DNA of 64,000 nt from positions 1 through 64,000 of the forward strand of contig NZ_SSCL01000012.1 of NCBI RefSeq assembly GCF_005876955.1, read 5' to 3'. Of the stretch, positions 1 to 7,938 are shown piece by piece (the stretch's first letter is position 1; every line of letters begins with the position of its first letter). This stretch comes from Sinomonas gamaensis (lineage in GTDB: Bacteria > Actinomycetota > Actinomycetes > Actinomycetales > Micrococcaceae). The notes below the pieces were generated by a model. It worked only from the letters and a program-made list of their open reading frames with translations. It did not search any database and was not told where the DNA came from. The translations under genes and the position numbers were made by a program.

Positions 1-270
1 CGCGCTGGAGGCCACCGCCAGGGCCCCGGCGGCGTCCAGGCCCTCCGCGGCGGGCAGGCTGATCGAGCCGTGCAGCGGGGAGCCCGGCCCCGCGTCCCCG
101 AGCACGATCGAGGCCGCCCAGCCCCCCGGATCCGCCCCGTCGGGGTCGCCGGCGGCGGCGCCGGGGAAGCCGGGGTGCTCCTCCCAGCCCCCCACCTGCC
201 CCTCCGGGAAGCCCGGGTGCTGCGCCCACCCCGGCGCACCCCAGTCCCCCTCGCCCGGCCCAGCGCCCAT
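1..270 (-). CDS. partial CDS, unidentified protein (N-terminal part)
   Basis: About 90 codons are visible and the frame stays open to the window edge, so the C-terminus is missing. The ATG at 268-270 is preceded by a G-rich run and by AGGAAGAG (complement of 293-300). The translation is very rich in Gly, Pro, Trp and Ala and carries two similar segments built on H-P-G-F-P, followed by a more ordered stretch (ASIVLGD, then LHGSISLPAAEGLDAAGALA). I do not recognise it. The last segment loosely resembles the start of actinobacterial DUF222/HNH endonuclease proteins, but this is only an impression. Confidence 0.4.
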   Translation of the reverse strand, partial: MGAGPGEGDWGAPGWAQHPGFPEGQVGGWEEHPGFPGAAAGDPDGADPGGWAASIVLGDAGPGSPLHGSISLPAAEGLDAAGALAVASSA

Positions 271-387
271 CCCCGGCCCCCCCCTTTTCCGGCTCTTCCT
301 CCAACTGGGAACAGCCTACGAAGGGCCACCGACAGAACAAGGGCGGGCGCCGAAGAGCCGTGTCCGAGGTGAGCGCCAACCGCGCGT

Positions 388-1245
388 TCAGAACCCCAGC
401 GCTGTGGCGACCCCGAGCATCCCAGCGTGGCCGAGGGCCCAAAGCGCGGTGCCGACTCCGACGAGGGCGTAGCAGCTCACAGGTACGAGCATGAGCCACT
501 CTCGCCAGGAACCGGCGTCGCCGAGAACGGGAATTGCGACGCGGCCGCCGCGATGCCACACGTCCGCGAGAATGGGGACTTTCGAGAGCATCTTGGGCCG
601 ACGGAACGCGATGGGCCAGAGGAGGTTGCAGCCGCCCGTGGTGAGCATGTCCCCAGCGATGTGCACTGACGCCCCGAGGGCGACGGCGAGCGGGAACCAG
701 TTCTGCTCGTGCGGGGCGGCGATCGCGATGAAGGCCGCGAGCGGAACGGAGACCACCCACGGGAGCTTCCGGACGCCGTCAGGAAAGATCCCGAGGACCT
801 TCGCTGCAAAGCTCACGAGGAGCAGCGAGACAAGCCCTGCACCCGCGTAGATGGTGCCGAACCACGGGGTCTCAATAGTCCACAGCCCGGCAGCCCACGC
901 CAAGGCAGTGAACAGGGCGATCCCGACGAGCGAGTGCGTCCCGTTGCGGTGCCCTCCCGAGGCTGCCCCGAGTATCTCGCAGAGGACGCGCGAGACCGGC
1001 GGCAGGGAATGGGCGATGGTGGCACTCGGGTGGTCGGCGTCCGGCAGCAGCGCGGCCCCGGCCGTGACGAGCGCGCCAGCGACGACCCCGAGAGGCGATG
1101 CGTGCAAGAGGGGCCAGCCGACCTCGAAACTCGCCGGTCCCAAGCCGAGCAATCCGGCAGTGACCGGCGAAGCGTCGATCTGAAGTTGCGTGGTCACGGC
1201 AACCCACGCGGCCGCCCCGCAGGCCGCGTGGTGAGGTCCCATCAT
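388..1245 (-). CDS. YdjM-like membrane-bound metal-dependent hydrolase
   Basis: The 285-aa protein has the motifs of the YdjM/DUF457 family: an N-terminal HHAACG, a DADHP acidic-His motif near residue 70, GGHRNGTHS near residue 97, and a later HIAGDMLTTGG. The His/Asp motifs sit between hydrophobic helices, so a polytopic membrane protein with a metal site is expected. The substrate is unknown in the family. It lies 24 bp downstream of the 66-aa Zn-ribbon gene on the same strand, so the two are probably cotranscribed. Two consecutive ATGs (1245 and 1242) are possible starts and no clear ribosome binding site separates them. Confidence 0.8.
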   Translation of the reverse strand: MMGPHHAACGAAAWVAVTTQLQIDASPVTAGLLGLGPASFEVGWPLLHASPLGVVAGALVTAGAALLPDADHPSATIAHSLPPVSRVLCEILGAASGGHRNGTHSLVGIALFTALAWAAGLWTIETPWFGTIYAGAGLVSLLLVSFAAKVLGIFPDGVRKLPWVVSVPLAAFIAIAAPHEQNWFPLAVALGASVHIAGDMLTTGGCNLLWPIAFRRPKMLSKVPILADVWHRGGRVAIPVLGDAGSWREWLMLVPVSCYALVGVGTALWALGHAGMLGVATALGF

Positions 1246-1269
1246 GACGTGGAGTGTTCGGTGAAGGCG

Positions 1270-1470
1270 TCAGGCGAGGCAGTCGGCGCAGACGCCGGCT
1301 TCAACATCGGCGTCCCGCAGAAGGCGACCGCAGTCGCGGCAATCGGCGTGCAAGGCGAGGTCAGTGCAGTCCGCGCAGACGAACTCGTCGGATTCAGCGA
1401 GGCCGCGGCCGCAATCGGTGCAGGGCTCGTCGGTGGGGAGGTCCAGTTCTTCAACAGCAAGTGCGCTCAT
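1270..1470 (-). CDS. small double zinc-ribbon protein
   Basis: A 66-aa acidic protein with four CxxC knuckles (Cys17/20, 32/35, 44/47, 61/64), spaced to form two zinc ribbons. No other domain fits in the length. Function unknown; such proteins often bind nucleic acid or proteins. A TAGCCT -10-like box ends only 6 nt before the ATG, suggesting a leaderless transcript. The YdjM-like hydrolase follows in the same direction. Confidence 0.65.
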   Translation of the reverse strand: MSALAVEELDLPTDEPCTDCGRGLAESDEFVCADCTDLALHADCRDCGRLLRDADVEAGVCADCLA

Positions 1471-1476
1471 ATTTCG

Positions 1477-1482
1477 AGGCTA
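1477..1482 (-). promoter_or_regulatory. -10 box, leaderless Zn-ribbon gene
   Basis: TAGCCT on the minus strand, 6 nt upstream of the ATG at 1470. With this spacing transcription would start at or next to the start codon. No Shine-Dalgarno sequence is visible. Confidence 0.4.
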
Positions 1483-1535
1483 GGAGCCACCTCCGACAAA
1501 TTAAGGACGCCACCCCGGCGCGGCGGGAATCCGCG

Positions 1536-1541
1536 TAGGCT
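1536..1541 (+). promoter_or_regulatory. -10 box, leaderless yciO
   Basis: TAGGCT, 7 nt upstream of the yciO ATG at 1549, with no ribosome binding site between. This is the TANNNT spacing of actinobacterial leaderless genes and supports 1549 as the true start. Confidence 0.45.
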
Positions 1542-1548
1542 TACGTGG

Positions 1549-2169
1549 ATGGCGCGCTACTTCGACGTTCACCCCGTGGATCCCCAGCCCCGCCTCATCG
1601 CCCAGATCGTTCGCATCCTTCAGGACGGCGGACTTATCGCCTACCCGACGGACTCCTGCTATGCGCTCGGAGCCCAGATGGGGAATCGCGATGCCCTCGA
1701 CCGCATCCGCCAGATCCGACGACTGAATGACAAACACCATTTCACCCTCGTCTGCCGCGACTTCGCCCAGCTCGGACAGCTGGTGAACGTGGACAACGAC
1801 GTCTTTCGCGCGATCAAGGGCGTGACCCCGGGCCCCTACACGTTCATCCTTCCGGCGACGCGTGAAGTGCCGCGCCGCATGCTCCATCCCAAGAAGAAGA
1901 CTGTGGGCGTCCGGATCCCCGACAACAACGTGGTCCGCTCCCTCGTCGCGGAACTCGGGGAGCCGATCCTGTCCTCGACCCTGCTCCTGCCCGGCGACGA
2001 GGATCCGCTCATCGACGGCTGGGACATCAAGGAGCGCCTGGATCACGTGCTCGACGCCGTCGTCGACGCCGGGGACTGCGGCACTGAGCCGACCACCGTC
2101 GTCGACTTCTCGGACGGCTATGCCGAGGTCACCCGCCGCGGCGCGGGAGATCCCGGCCGCTTCGAATGA
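1549..2169 (+). CDS. yciO: L-threonylcarbamoyladenylate synthase-family protein (YciO/Sua5)
   Basis: A 206-aa protein, the same length as E. coli YciO, matching it from the first residues (ARYFDVHP) through YPTDSCYALG, FTLVCRD, PGPYTFILPATREVPRR, KTVGVRIPDN and EPTTVVDFSD. Sua5/YrdC enzymes make threonylcarbamoyl-AMP for t6A37 tRNA modification. YciO is the paralogous branch, whose cellular role is less certain. The frame stays open far upstream, but the start at 1549 fits the family and is preceded by a leaderless-type -10 box. The gene converges on the SDR gene with a 3-bp gap. Confidence 0.88.
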   Translation: MARYFDVHPVDPQPRLIAQIVRILQDGGLIAYPTDSCYALGAQMGNRDALDRIRQIRRLNDKHHFTLVCRDFAQLGQLVNVDNDVFRAIKGVTPGPYTFILPATREVPRRMLHPKKKTVGVRIPDNNVVRSLVAELGEPILSSTLLLPGDEDPLIDGWDIKERLDHVLDAVVDAGDCGTEPTTVVDFSDGYAEVTRRGAGDPGRFE

Positions 2170-2172
2170 CAC

Positions 2173-2943
2173 TCACGCCAGCACTGCCCCGCCCGCCACG
2201 TCCAGCACTATGCCCGTAACCCAGCCCGCTTCGGGCGACGCGAGGAACGCGGCGGCCGCGGCAACATCCTGAGGCGTGCCGAGCCGCTGCAGAGGGTGGA
2301 ACCGCGCCCAGGCGTCCAGTTGGTCCGCGGGGATCCGCTGCCGATTCCGCTCGGTCAGGATCGTCTCCGGGGCAATGCAGTTCGCGCGGACCCCAAAGGG
2401 ACCGGCTTGTGCCGCGACGTCCTGGGTGAGCACAACGAGCGCCGCCTTGGCCGCGCCGTAGGCAATAGGCGCGCGGGCGTCGGGCTTGCGGCCTGCGGAG
2501 GACGCGATGGTGATGATCGAGCCCCGTCCGCGGCTCTTCATCCCGGGCAGGAAGCTCTTGAGGGTAAGGAACGTCGCAGTCAGATTGCCGTCGATCGTCG
2601 CGCGCCATCCTGCCTCTGGGATGTCTTCGAGCGGGGCAGGCGGAGTGAAGCTGCCACCGGCGTTGGCCACGAGGATGTCCACCGGTCCGAGCCCGTCCTC
2701 GACGCGGCCGCGGAGTGCCTCGATCTCGTCGAAGCGGGTGACGTCACCGGTCACGCCGAGCGCACTTCCGCCGTTGCCCCTGATCGCGGCAACGACGGAG
2801 TCGACCGCGGATTGATCCCTTCCATGGACGGCGACCGCCGCGCCGCGGTGGGCAAGTTCGACGGCGATGGCCTCGCCGATTCCGCGCGAGCTCCCCGTCA
2901 CGAGGGCCACCTGTCCACGGAACGACTTCATGCTGGCGTCCAT
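2173..2943 (-). CDS. SDR family NAD(P)-dependent oxidoreductase
   Basis: A 256-aa classical short-chain dehydrogenase. The cofactor motif TGSSRGIG is at residues 16-23, NAGG at 94-97, and the catalytic Ser148/149-Tyr162-Lys166 set is in IASSAG and YGAAK. The C-terminal segment (VTGIVLDVAGGAVLA) is the usual SDR end. Basic residues after the second strand (HGRDQ) favour NADP. The substrate cannot be told. The ATG at 2943 is chosen because a TAGGCT box lies 6 nt upstream; an internal ATG four codons later is the alternative. Confidence 0.85.
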   Translation of the reverse strand: MDASMKSFRGQVALVTGSSRGIGEAIAVELAHRGAAVAVHGRDQSAVDSVVAAIRGNGGSALGVTGDVTRFDEIEALRGRVEDGLGPVDILVANAGGSFTPPAPLEDIPEAGWRATIDGNLTATFLTLKSFLPGMKSRGRGSIITIASSAGRKPDARAPIAYGAAKAALVVLTQDVAAQAGPFGVRANCIAPETILTERNRQRIPADQLDAWARFHPLQRLGTPQDVAAAAAFLASPEAGWVTGIVLDVAGGAVLA

Positions 2944-2949
2944 AGCACG

Positions 2950-2955
2950 AGCCTA
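2950..2955 (-). promoter_or_regulatory. -10 box, leaderless SDR gene
   Basis: TAGGCT on the minus strand, 6 nt before the ATG at 2943. It is identical to the yciO box at 1536-1541 and equally close to its start codon. Confidence 0.45.
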
Positions 2956-2982
2956 GAATGGGATAGCGAGAGGAGACCCCCT

Positions 2983-3633
2983 GTGGCACGCTTCCGCTAT
3001 CGCGAGCCGGCCAGCTCGAACGCCTTCCGCGCCAAGGTCGCGCACGCTCGCCATCCACGACGCGAGCGCCGGCCAGCACGCCGGGCGGGGCTCGGCGTCG
3101 TCACCCCGCAGACCACCGCCGCGTGGCGCGACCTCCTCGCCCCCGACGGAACCCCGGCCGCCCTCCCCTATCAGATCGAGTACGTCCGCGCAGCGGTCCA
3201 GCAGGAAACTGGGCTCAGGCCCAGCCTTCGCGGGCTGACCATCGGGCAGGCGCAGAGGATCCTCTCTGCCCTCAACGTCGATTCGCGTCCTCTCTGGCAC
3301 AGCGGGCGCGACAGCTGGGCTATGAATGTGCTCGCGATCTGCGGCAAGTGGCTCGCGTTCACCATGCTCTTCATCGTGATACTGGGCCTTGGCCGCGCCG
3401 ACGGCGTCCCGGTCGTGCTGTTGATCCTCGCGGGCTTCGGCTTCTCGGCGATGCGGCGGCAGCGCCGGCAGAGCTTCGAAGACCGCTATTACCGGGCGGT
3501 CCGGCCGCAGCCGACGAAGCACGACGACGGCGGCGATCCCAGGCGTTCCTCCCCGCCGGACGCTCCTCCCGCCCCAGGCAACCCGTACGACATCGACACG
3601 TACCTTCGTCGGCTCGACGACGAAGGCCGCTGA
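2983..3633 (+). CDS. hypothetical membrane protein
   Basis: A 216-aa protein of unknown function. The N-terminus is strongly basic (Arg-rich to about residue 40), followed by a soluble segment. Two adjacent hydrophobic helices lie around residues 115-150 (VLAICGKWLAFTMLFIVILG and VVLLILAGFGF), and the tail is charged and Pro-rich. The GTG at 2983 is chosen because GAGAGGAG lies just upstream (2968-2975). The basic N-terminus could contact nucleic acid or phospholipid, but nothing identifies a job. It is divergent from the SDR gene, sharing a short intergenic region. Confidence 0.65.
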   Translation: MARFRYREPASSNAFRAKVAHARHPRRERRPARRAGLGVVTPQTTAAWRDLLAPDGTPAALPYQIEYVRAAVQQETGLRPSLRGLTIGQAQRILSALNVDSRPLWHSGRDSWAMNVLAICGKWLAFTMLFIVILGLGRADGVPVVLLILAGFGFSAMRRQRRQSFEDRYYRAVRPQPTKHDDGGDPRRSSPPDAPPAPGNPYDIDTYLRRLDDEGR

Positions 3634-3666
3634 TCTCACGCTCCCCGCCCCAAGGACAACTACGCC

Positions 3667-3700
3667 TTGACAGCTGGCATGGCAGTACTTGTATGGTACT
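3667..3700 (+). promoter_or_regulatory. promoter and palindromic operator of the ManD-family gene
   Basis: A consensus TTGACA (3667-3672) is followed at 19 bp by TATGGT. Overlapping this is the inverted repeat AGTAC (3684-3688), 7-nt centre, GTACT (3696-3700). The shape resembles GntR-type operators, and its position over the -10 region suggests repression. No regulator gene is adjacent. Confidence 0.5.
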
Positions 3701-3733
3701 GGCTGGAGAACCAACCACAGAAGGAACTGCCTC

Positions 3734-4945
3734 GTGAAGATCACCGACGCCCGCGTTGTCGTCTCCTCCCCCGGACGCAACTACGTCACCCTCGTCATCG
3801 AGACCGAGGACGGCATCACTGGCATCGGAGACGCGACCCTGAACGGCCGCGAACTCGCCGTCGCGTCTTACCTCCGCGACCACCTGTGCCCGCTCCTCAT
3901 CGGACGGGACGCCCGGCGGATCGAGGACACATGGCAGTACTTCTACAAGGGGGCCTACTGGCGCCGCGGGCCGGTGACCATGACCGCTATCGCAGCGATC
4001 GACGTCGCCCTTTGGGACATCAAGGGCAAAGCCGCCGGCATGCCGGTCTACGAGCTGCTCGGCGGCGCTGCCCGCGAGGGCGTCATGGTGTACGGCCACG
4101 CGAGCGGTGCGACGCTCGAGGACCTCAGCGCCGACTTCCAGCACCACCTCGACCTCGGCTACAAGGCCATTCGTGCCCAGGCTGCCATCCCCGGAATCGA
4201 GAAGACCTACGGGATCGCGCCCGCCGACGGGAAGCTCTACGAGCCCGCGAGCGGCGCAGTCCCGCAGGAGGACACGTGGGAGACGACGGCGTACCTCGAC
4301 TTCGCGCCCATCATGATGGCCCACGTCCGCAAGGAGTTCGGCTACAAGGTCCATGTGCTCCACGACGTGCACCACCGCCTCACCCCGATCGAGGCAGGCC
4401 GCCTCGGCGCCTCACTCGAGCCCTATCGCCCGTTCTGGATCGAGGACCCGACGCCAGCCGAGGACCAGGGCGCGTTCCGCTTGATCCGCCAGCACACGAC
4501 GACGCCGATCGCCGTGGGCGAGGTCTTCAACTCGATCTGGGACTGCCAGCAGCTCATCACGGAGCGGCTCATCGACTATGTCCGTGCGTCCGTCTCCCAC
4601 GCGGGCGGCATCACGCACCTGCGCCGGATCTTCTCGCTCGCCGAGCTGTACGGCGTGCGGTCCGGGTCGCACGGCGCCGGCGACCTCTCCCCCGTCTCGT
4701 TCGCGGCCGCGCTCCACGTGGACCTGAGCATCCCGAACTTCGGCATCCAGGAGTACATGGGCCACCGCGACCCGGCAAACGAGATCTTCACCACCTCCTA
4801 CACGTTCCGGGACGGCTACATGCATCCGGGCTCGAAGCCCGGCCTAGGAGTCGAGTTCAACGAGGAGGCCGCCGCGCGCTTCCCGTTCGACCCCAAGTAC
4901 CTCCCGGTCAACCGTCGCCTCGACGGCTCGATGCACGACTGGTGA
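3734..4945 (+). CDS. manD: D-mannonate dehydratase-family enolase superfamily protein
   Basis: The 403-aa protein has the ManD layout: capping domain, then a (beta/alpha)7 barrel. Residues matching known ManD positions are Arg147, Tyr159 (KTYG), Asp211 and His213 (HDVHH), Glu237 (WIEDPTP), Glu263 (GEVFNS) and His313 in HGAGDLSP. The family dehydrates D-mannonate or, in other members, D-gluconate to 2-keto-3-deoxygluconate. The HGAGD rather than HGPTD sequence after the catalytic His may mark a lower-activity or different-specificity branch (family knowledge from memory). The GTG start at 3734 is preceded by AAGGAA. The gene stands alone, without uronate-pathway neighbours, under its own operator. 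Confidence 0.85.
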   Translation: MKITDARVVVSSPGRNYVTLVIETEDGITGIGDATLNGRELAVASYLRDHLCPLLIGRDARRIEDTWQYFYKGAYWRRGPVTMTAIAAIDVALWDIKGKAAGMPVYELLGGAAREGVMVYGHASGATLEDLSADFQHHLDLGYKAIRAQAAIPGIEKTYGIAPADGKLYEPASGAVPQEDTWETTAYLDFAPIMMAHVRKEFGYKVHVLHDVHHRLTPIEAGRLGASLEPYRPFWIEDPTPAEDQGAFRLIRQHTTTPIAVGEVFNSIWDCQQLITERLIDYVRASVSHAGGITHLRRIFSLAELYGVRSGSHGAGDLSPVSFAAALHVDLSIPNFGIQEYMGHRDPANEIFTTSYTFRDGYMHPGSKPGLGVEFNEEAAARFPFDPKYLPVNRRLDGSMHDW

Positions 4946-5003
4946 CTTCCGGAACGGCCCGAGAGGGGTCGCGCGCAGGCGACTGACGTGCTGGACTGGG
5001 GCG

Positions 5004-5609
5004 ATGGCAACGCATCAGATCGGATACCTCATCGGAAGCCTCGCCTCCCACTCCATCAACCGAACCCTCACGAAAGCCCTCATCAAACTCGCGCCCGAGG
5101 AACTCGAGTTCACGGAGATCCCCATCGGCAATCTGCCGCTCTACAGCCCCGATTTCGACGCCGACTATCCCCCCGAGGGGCGCGCGTTCAAGGACGCGGT
5201 CGAGGCCTCGGACGGAATCCTCTTCATCTCCCCCGAGTACAACCGCTCCATCCCCGGTGCACTCAAGAACGCCATCGACTGGGGTTCGCGTCCCTGGGGC
5301 ACGAATTCATTCGCCCGCAAGCCCACGGGAATCATCGGCGCCTCGCCCGGGAACATCGGGACGGCGGTCATGCAGTCCTCGATGCGGTCCGTCCTGAGCT
5401 TCCTCGACGCGCCCCAGCTCAACTCCCCCGAGGCCTACGTCAAGTTCGACCATGCGGTGTTCGGCGATGACGGGGCAGTCAACGACCCCCAGCTGGAGAA
5501 GTTCCTGCGCCATTTCATGGAGGAATATGCCGCGTTCGTGCAGCGGGTCCTGGCCGCCAATGCGCCGGGGCACATCGGCGACAGCGACCCGTACTCCCAA
5601 GGTGAGTAA
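5004..5609 (+). CDS. NADPH-dependent FMN reductase family protein
   Basis: A 201-aa flavodoxin-fold reductase. The phosphate-binding GSLASHSINR is at residues 11-20 and the isoalloxazine-contacting PEYNRSIPGALKNAIDW near residues 77-93, both typical of the NADPH-dependent FMN reductase/azoreductase family. It would reduce flavin or quinones with NADPH in the cytosol. It follows the ManD gene by 58 bp on the same strand, but no functional link is evident. Confidence 0.85.
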   Translation: MATHQIGYLIGSLASHSINRTLTKALIKLAPEELEFTEIPIGNLPLYSPDFDADYPPEGRAFKDAVEASDGILFISPEYNRSIPGALKNAIDWGSRPWGTNSFARKPTGIIGASPGNIGTAVMQSSMRSVLSFLDAPQLNSPEAYVKFDHAVFGDDGAVNDPQLEKFLRHFMEEYAAFVQRVLAANAPGHIGDSDPYSQGE

Positions 5610-5637
5610 CCGCGTCTCTCGTGGGTAGACCTTGCCT

Positions 5638-6435
5638 ATGACTTTCGAACCCCGCACCGCCATTGTCACTGGATCTGATTCCGGGATCGGCCAGGCCACG
5701 GCCGTCGCCCTCGCTGCTGCCGGCATGGACGTGGGCGTCACGTGGCACACCGACGAAGCCGGCGCGCAGGAAACCGCCGAGGAGATCCGCGGGCACGGCC
5801 GGAAGGCCTTCGTGGCTCAGCTCGACGTCTCCGATGCACCCGCCTGCGGGCAGGTGATCGACGACCTGGCGGAGCAGCTCGGTGGGCTCGACGTCTTCGT
5901 CAACAACGCCGGGACCGGCGCCAACGAGCCGTTCCTCGACATGGAGTACAACCGCTGGCGAGAGATTGTGGCGACGGACTTGGACGGCGCGTTCGTGTGC
6001 CTTCAGCGCGCCGCGCGTCACATGGTGCAGGCGGGCAGCGGAGGACGCCTCATCGCTGTCACGAGCGTCCACGAGCACCAGCCCCGCGTCGGCTCGTCCG
6101 CCTATGACGCCGCGAAGCACGGCCTAGGTGGCCTGATGAAGACGATCGCGCTCGAGCTGGGCCAGCACGGGATCACAGCCAACTCCGTGGCGCCCGGCGA
6201 GATCGCGACGCCTATGACCGGCCAGGAGGATCAAGACCCGCACGGCACGAAGAGGCCGGGAGTGCCGCTGGGCCGCCCGGGGGATGCGCGCGAGATCGCG
6301 GCCGTGATCGCGTTCCTGGCCTCGCCGGCGGCGAGCTACGTCACCGGCGCATCATGGGCTGTCGACGGCGGCATGCTCCAGATGGGGCCGCAGGGCGGCT
6401 CCCACATCACGAGCGATGACTGGCGGAAGGGGTGA
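5638..6435 (+). CDS. SDR family oxidoreductase
   Basis: A 265-aa short-chain dehydrogenase with TGSDSGIG (11-18), NNAG (89-92) and catalytic Ser143, Tyr156 and Lys160 (YDAAK). The C-terminal VTGASWAVDGGM is typical of the glucose dehydrogenase-like group. Substrate unknown. The ATG at 5638 is preferred over the TTG two codons upstream; TAGACC lies 6 nt before it and there is no ribosome binding site, so the transcript may be leaderless. Confidence 0.85.
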   Translation: MTFEPRTAIVTGSDSGIGQATAVALAAAGMDVGVTWHTDEAGAQETAEEIRGHGRKAFVAQLDVSDAPACGQVIDDLAEQLGGLDVFVNNAGTGANEPFLDMEYNRWREIVATDLDGAFVCLQRAARHMVQAGSGGRLIAVTSVHEHQPRVGSSAYDAAKHGLGGLMKTIALELGQHGITANSVAPGEIATPMTGQEDQDPHGTKRPGVPLGRPGDAREIAAVIAFLASPAASYVTGASWAVDGGMLQMGPQGGSHITSDDWRKG

Positions 6436-6450
6436 CGCGGAAGGGGTGAT

Positions 6451-6972
6451 TCAGACGGCGACCGTCAGAAGCCGCGCGGAGCCGTCGGCCTCCCGCACCA
6501 GCCGGATCCGCTGCCGGCCGAGGTCGACCTCGCCGCTCCCGAGCAGGGCGGAGTAGCGGCTGAGCTTCTCCTCCAGCGAGAGGGCTTGGAGGTGGGCCCC
6601 TGCGTGCTCGAAGAACGCCTCCGCCATGACCAGCCCAGTGACCATGCGGTCGCCGAGCCCCGTGATGGCCTTGTTCACGCGCGTGAACAGGTCCGGGACG
6701 AAGAGCAGCACCAGGGCGAAGACGGCGGCCGCTACGAGGCTGATGCGGTTGGTGATGACGACGTAGGCGAGCACCAGGCCGACGACGACGACGATCGCCC
6801 GGCACGCCAGGTTGAGCGCCCGGGCGAGCGTGCGATGGGAATTCATCTTGGTGAGCAGGGCGTGGTCGGCGGCCATGGACAGCCGCTGGCCCGCCTCGAG
6901 GATGGTCTCCCGGATGAGGCGACTTCCGTCGGGGAGGAGTTCGCCCTTGATACCAAACAGATCGGATGCCAT
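6451..6972 (-). CDS. hypothetical two-helix membrane protein
   Basis: A 173-aa protein with two close hydrophobic helices (about residues 58-73 and 79-95), an amphipathic N-terminal region and a soluble C-terminal region (VDLGRQRIRLVREADG). No family recognised. The ATG at 6972 has GGGAGGA 8 nt upstream; the frame extends further back without a plausible start. The TetR gene lies upstream in the same direction. Confidence 0.6.
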   Translation of the reverse strand: MASDLFGIKGELLPDGSRLIRETILEAGQRLSMAADHALLTKMNSHRTLARALNLACRAIVVVVGLVLAYVVITNRISLVAAAVFALVLLFVPDLFTRVNKAITGLGDRMVTGLVMAEAFFEHAGAHLQALSLEEKLSRYSALLGSGEVDLGRQRIRLVREADGSARLLTVAV

Positions 6973-7080
6973 GAGGGTGTCCTCCCGCCGCGCGTGTAAC
7001 AGATTGGACACGATTGTCCCACGGCGGGCCCCCTGCTGAGGAATTCCTCTCAAGGAATGGACGCAGCGACGGCTGGGAAA

Positions 7081-7740
7081 CTAGCTCGCGGTCGCGGCGG
7101 CAGGCTGGAAGCCCGTCACCAGCTGGGTCACGCCGCGGTGCTTCCGGTGGTGCTCGATGAGCAGGCTCGCCATGAGCCGGGCCCGCTCGGCGGCGTGCTT
7201 GTCGCCCTCGGCATCGGCCACCATGGCGCCCTTGATGAGGATGTGGCTCGACCAGGCGAAGCCCTCGGGATCCTCCAGGCGGGCGGCCTTTGCGAGCGCC
7301 GCGAGCTGCTCGCGCGTCCGGGTGAGGTAGCCGATGCTTGCGCGCCCGAGGGGGTGCTCCGGGCCCATCTCGATCATGACATGCAGGAAGGCACTGGCCT
7401 CCGCCGCGCCCCGCTGGAACCAGTCGTCGAGCACGCCGAAGACGGCCAGAAGAGCTTCTTCCCCCTGGCCGACGCGTTCGGTCGCGGCCTCGATGGCGGC
7501 GCTGCGTTCGGTGAACCAGCGGTCGAGGTAGGCGAGGACGAGGTCGTCCTTGGAAGGGAAATGTCGATAGAACGTGGCCTTCGCCACGCCGCACCTCGTG
7601 ATGATCTCATCGACACCGACGTCGCGTATGCCACGCCGGGCGAACAGGTCGAATGAGGTGTCAAGGATCCTCTCACGCGCTCCCGGACGGCCGCCGCTGG
7701 GGGTCGCGCGAGCTTCATCACGCTCGTCCATGCACGGCAT
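7081..7740 (-). CDS. TetR/AcrR family transcriptional regulator
   Basis: A 219-aa protein with a TetR_N helix-turn-helix: ARERILDTSFDLFARRG, then VDEIITRCGVAKATFYRHF and PSKDDLV. The C-terminal ligand domain is all-helical and not diagnostic. Two perfect palindromes lie directly upstream of the gene and are very probably its operators, so it should repress itself and possibly the divergent sigma-factor gene. Start uncertain between 7740 and an ATG three codons later. Confidence 0.88.
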   Translation of the reverse strand: MPCMDERDEARATPSGGRPGARERILDTSFDLFARRGIRDVGVDEIITRCGVAKATFYRHFPSKDDLVLAYLDRWFTERSAAIEAATERVGQGEEALLAVFGVLDDWFQRGAAEASAFLHVMIEMGPEHPLGRASIGYLTRTREQLAALAKAARLEDPEGFAWSSHILIKGAMVADAEGDKHAAERARLMASLLIEHHRKHRGVTQLVTGFQPAAATAS

Positions 7741-7758
7741 CTTACCGCATGACTGGAC

Positions 7759-7772
7759 AGACAGGTCTGTCT
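7759..7772. promoter_or_regulatory. TetR operator 1
   Basis: Perfect palindrome AGACAG-GT-CTGTCT, 18 bp upstream of the tetR start. It shares the AGACAG/CTGTCT arms with the second site. Confidence 0.65.
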
Positions 7773-7797
7773 ACGTGTAGAAATCCTGTCACGAGCT

Positions 7798-7815
7798 AGA
7801 CAGACTGGTCTGTCT
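7798..7815. promoter_or_regulatory. TetR operator 2
   Basis: Perfect palindrome AGACAGAC-TG-GTCTGTCT. Its centre is 41 bp from that of operator 1, close to four helical turns, so two regulator dimers could bind on the same DNA face. Confidence 0.65.
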
Positions 7816-7938
7816 CGCCGGGCGAGCTGGAGGCCCGACCACACAGGACCGGCCTCGACCCCGCCGCCACGGAGGCGGATGGAGACGAGGCCACGACACC
7901 GGACCGAGGTTTCGAGCCGGAGGAGGAGGACCGCAGCT

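Noticed and set aside
709-1548. Upstream extension of the yciO frame by 280 codons
   Set aside because: It is antisense to the hydrolase and Zn-ribbon genes; YciO family length and a leaderless -10 box fix the start at 1549.
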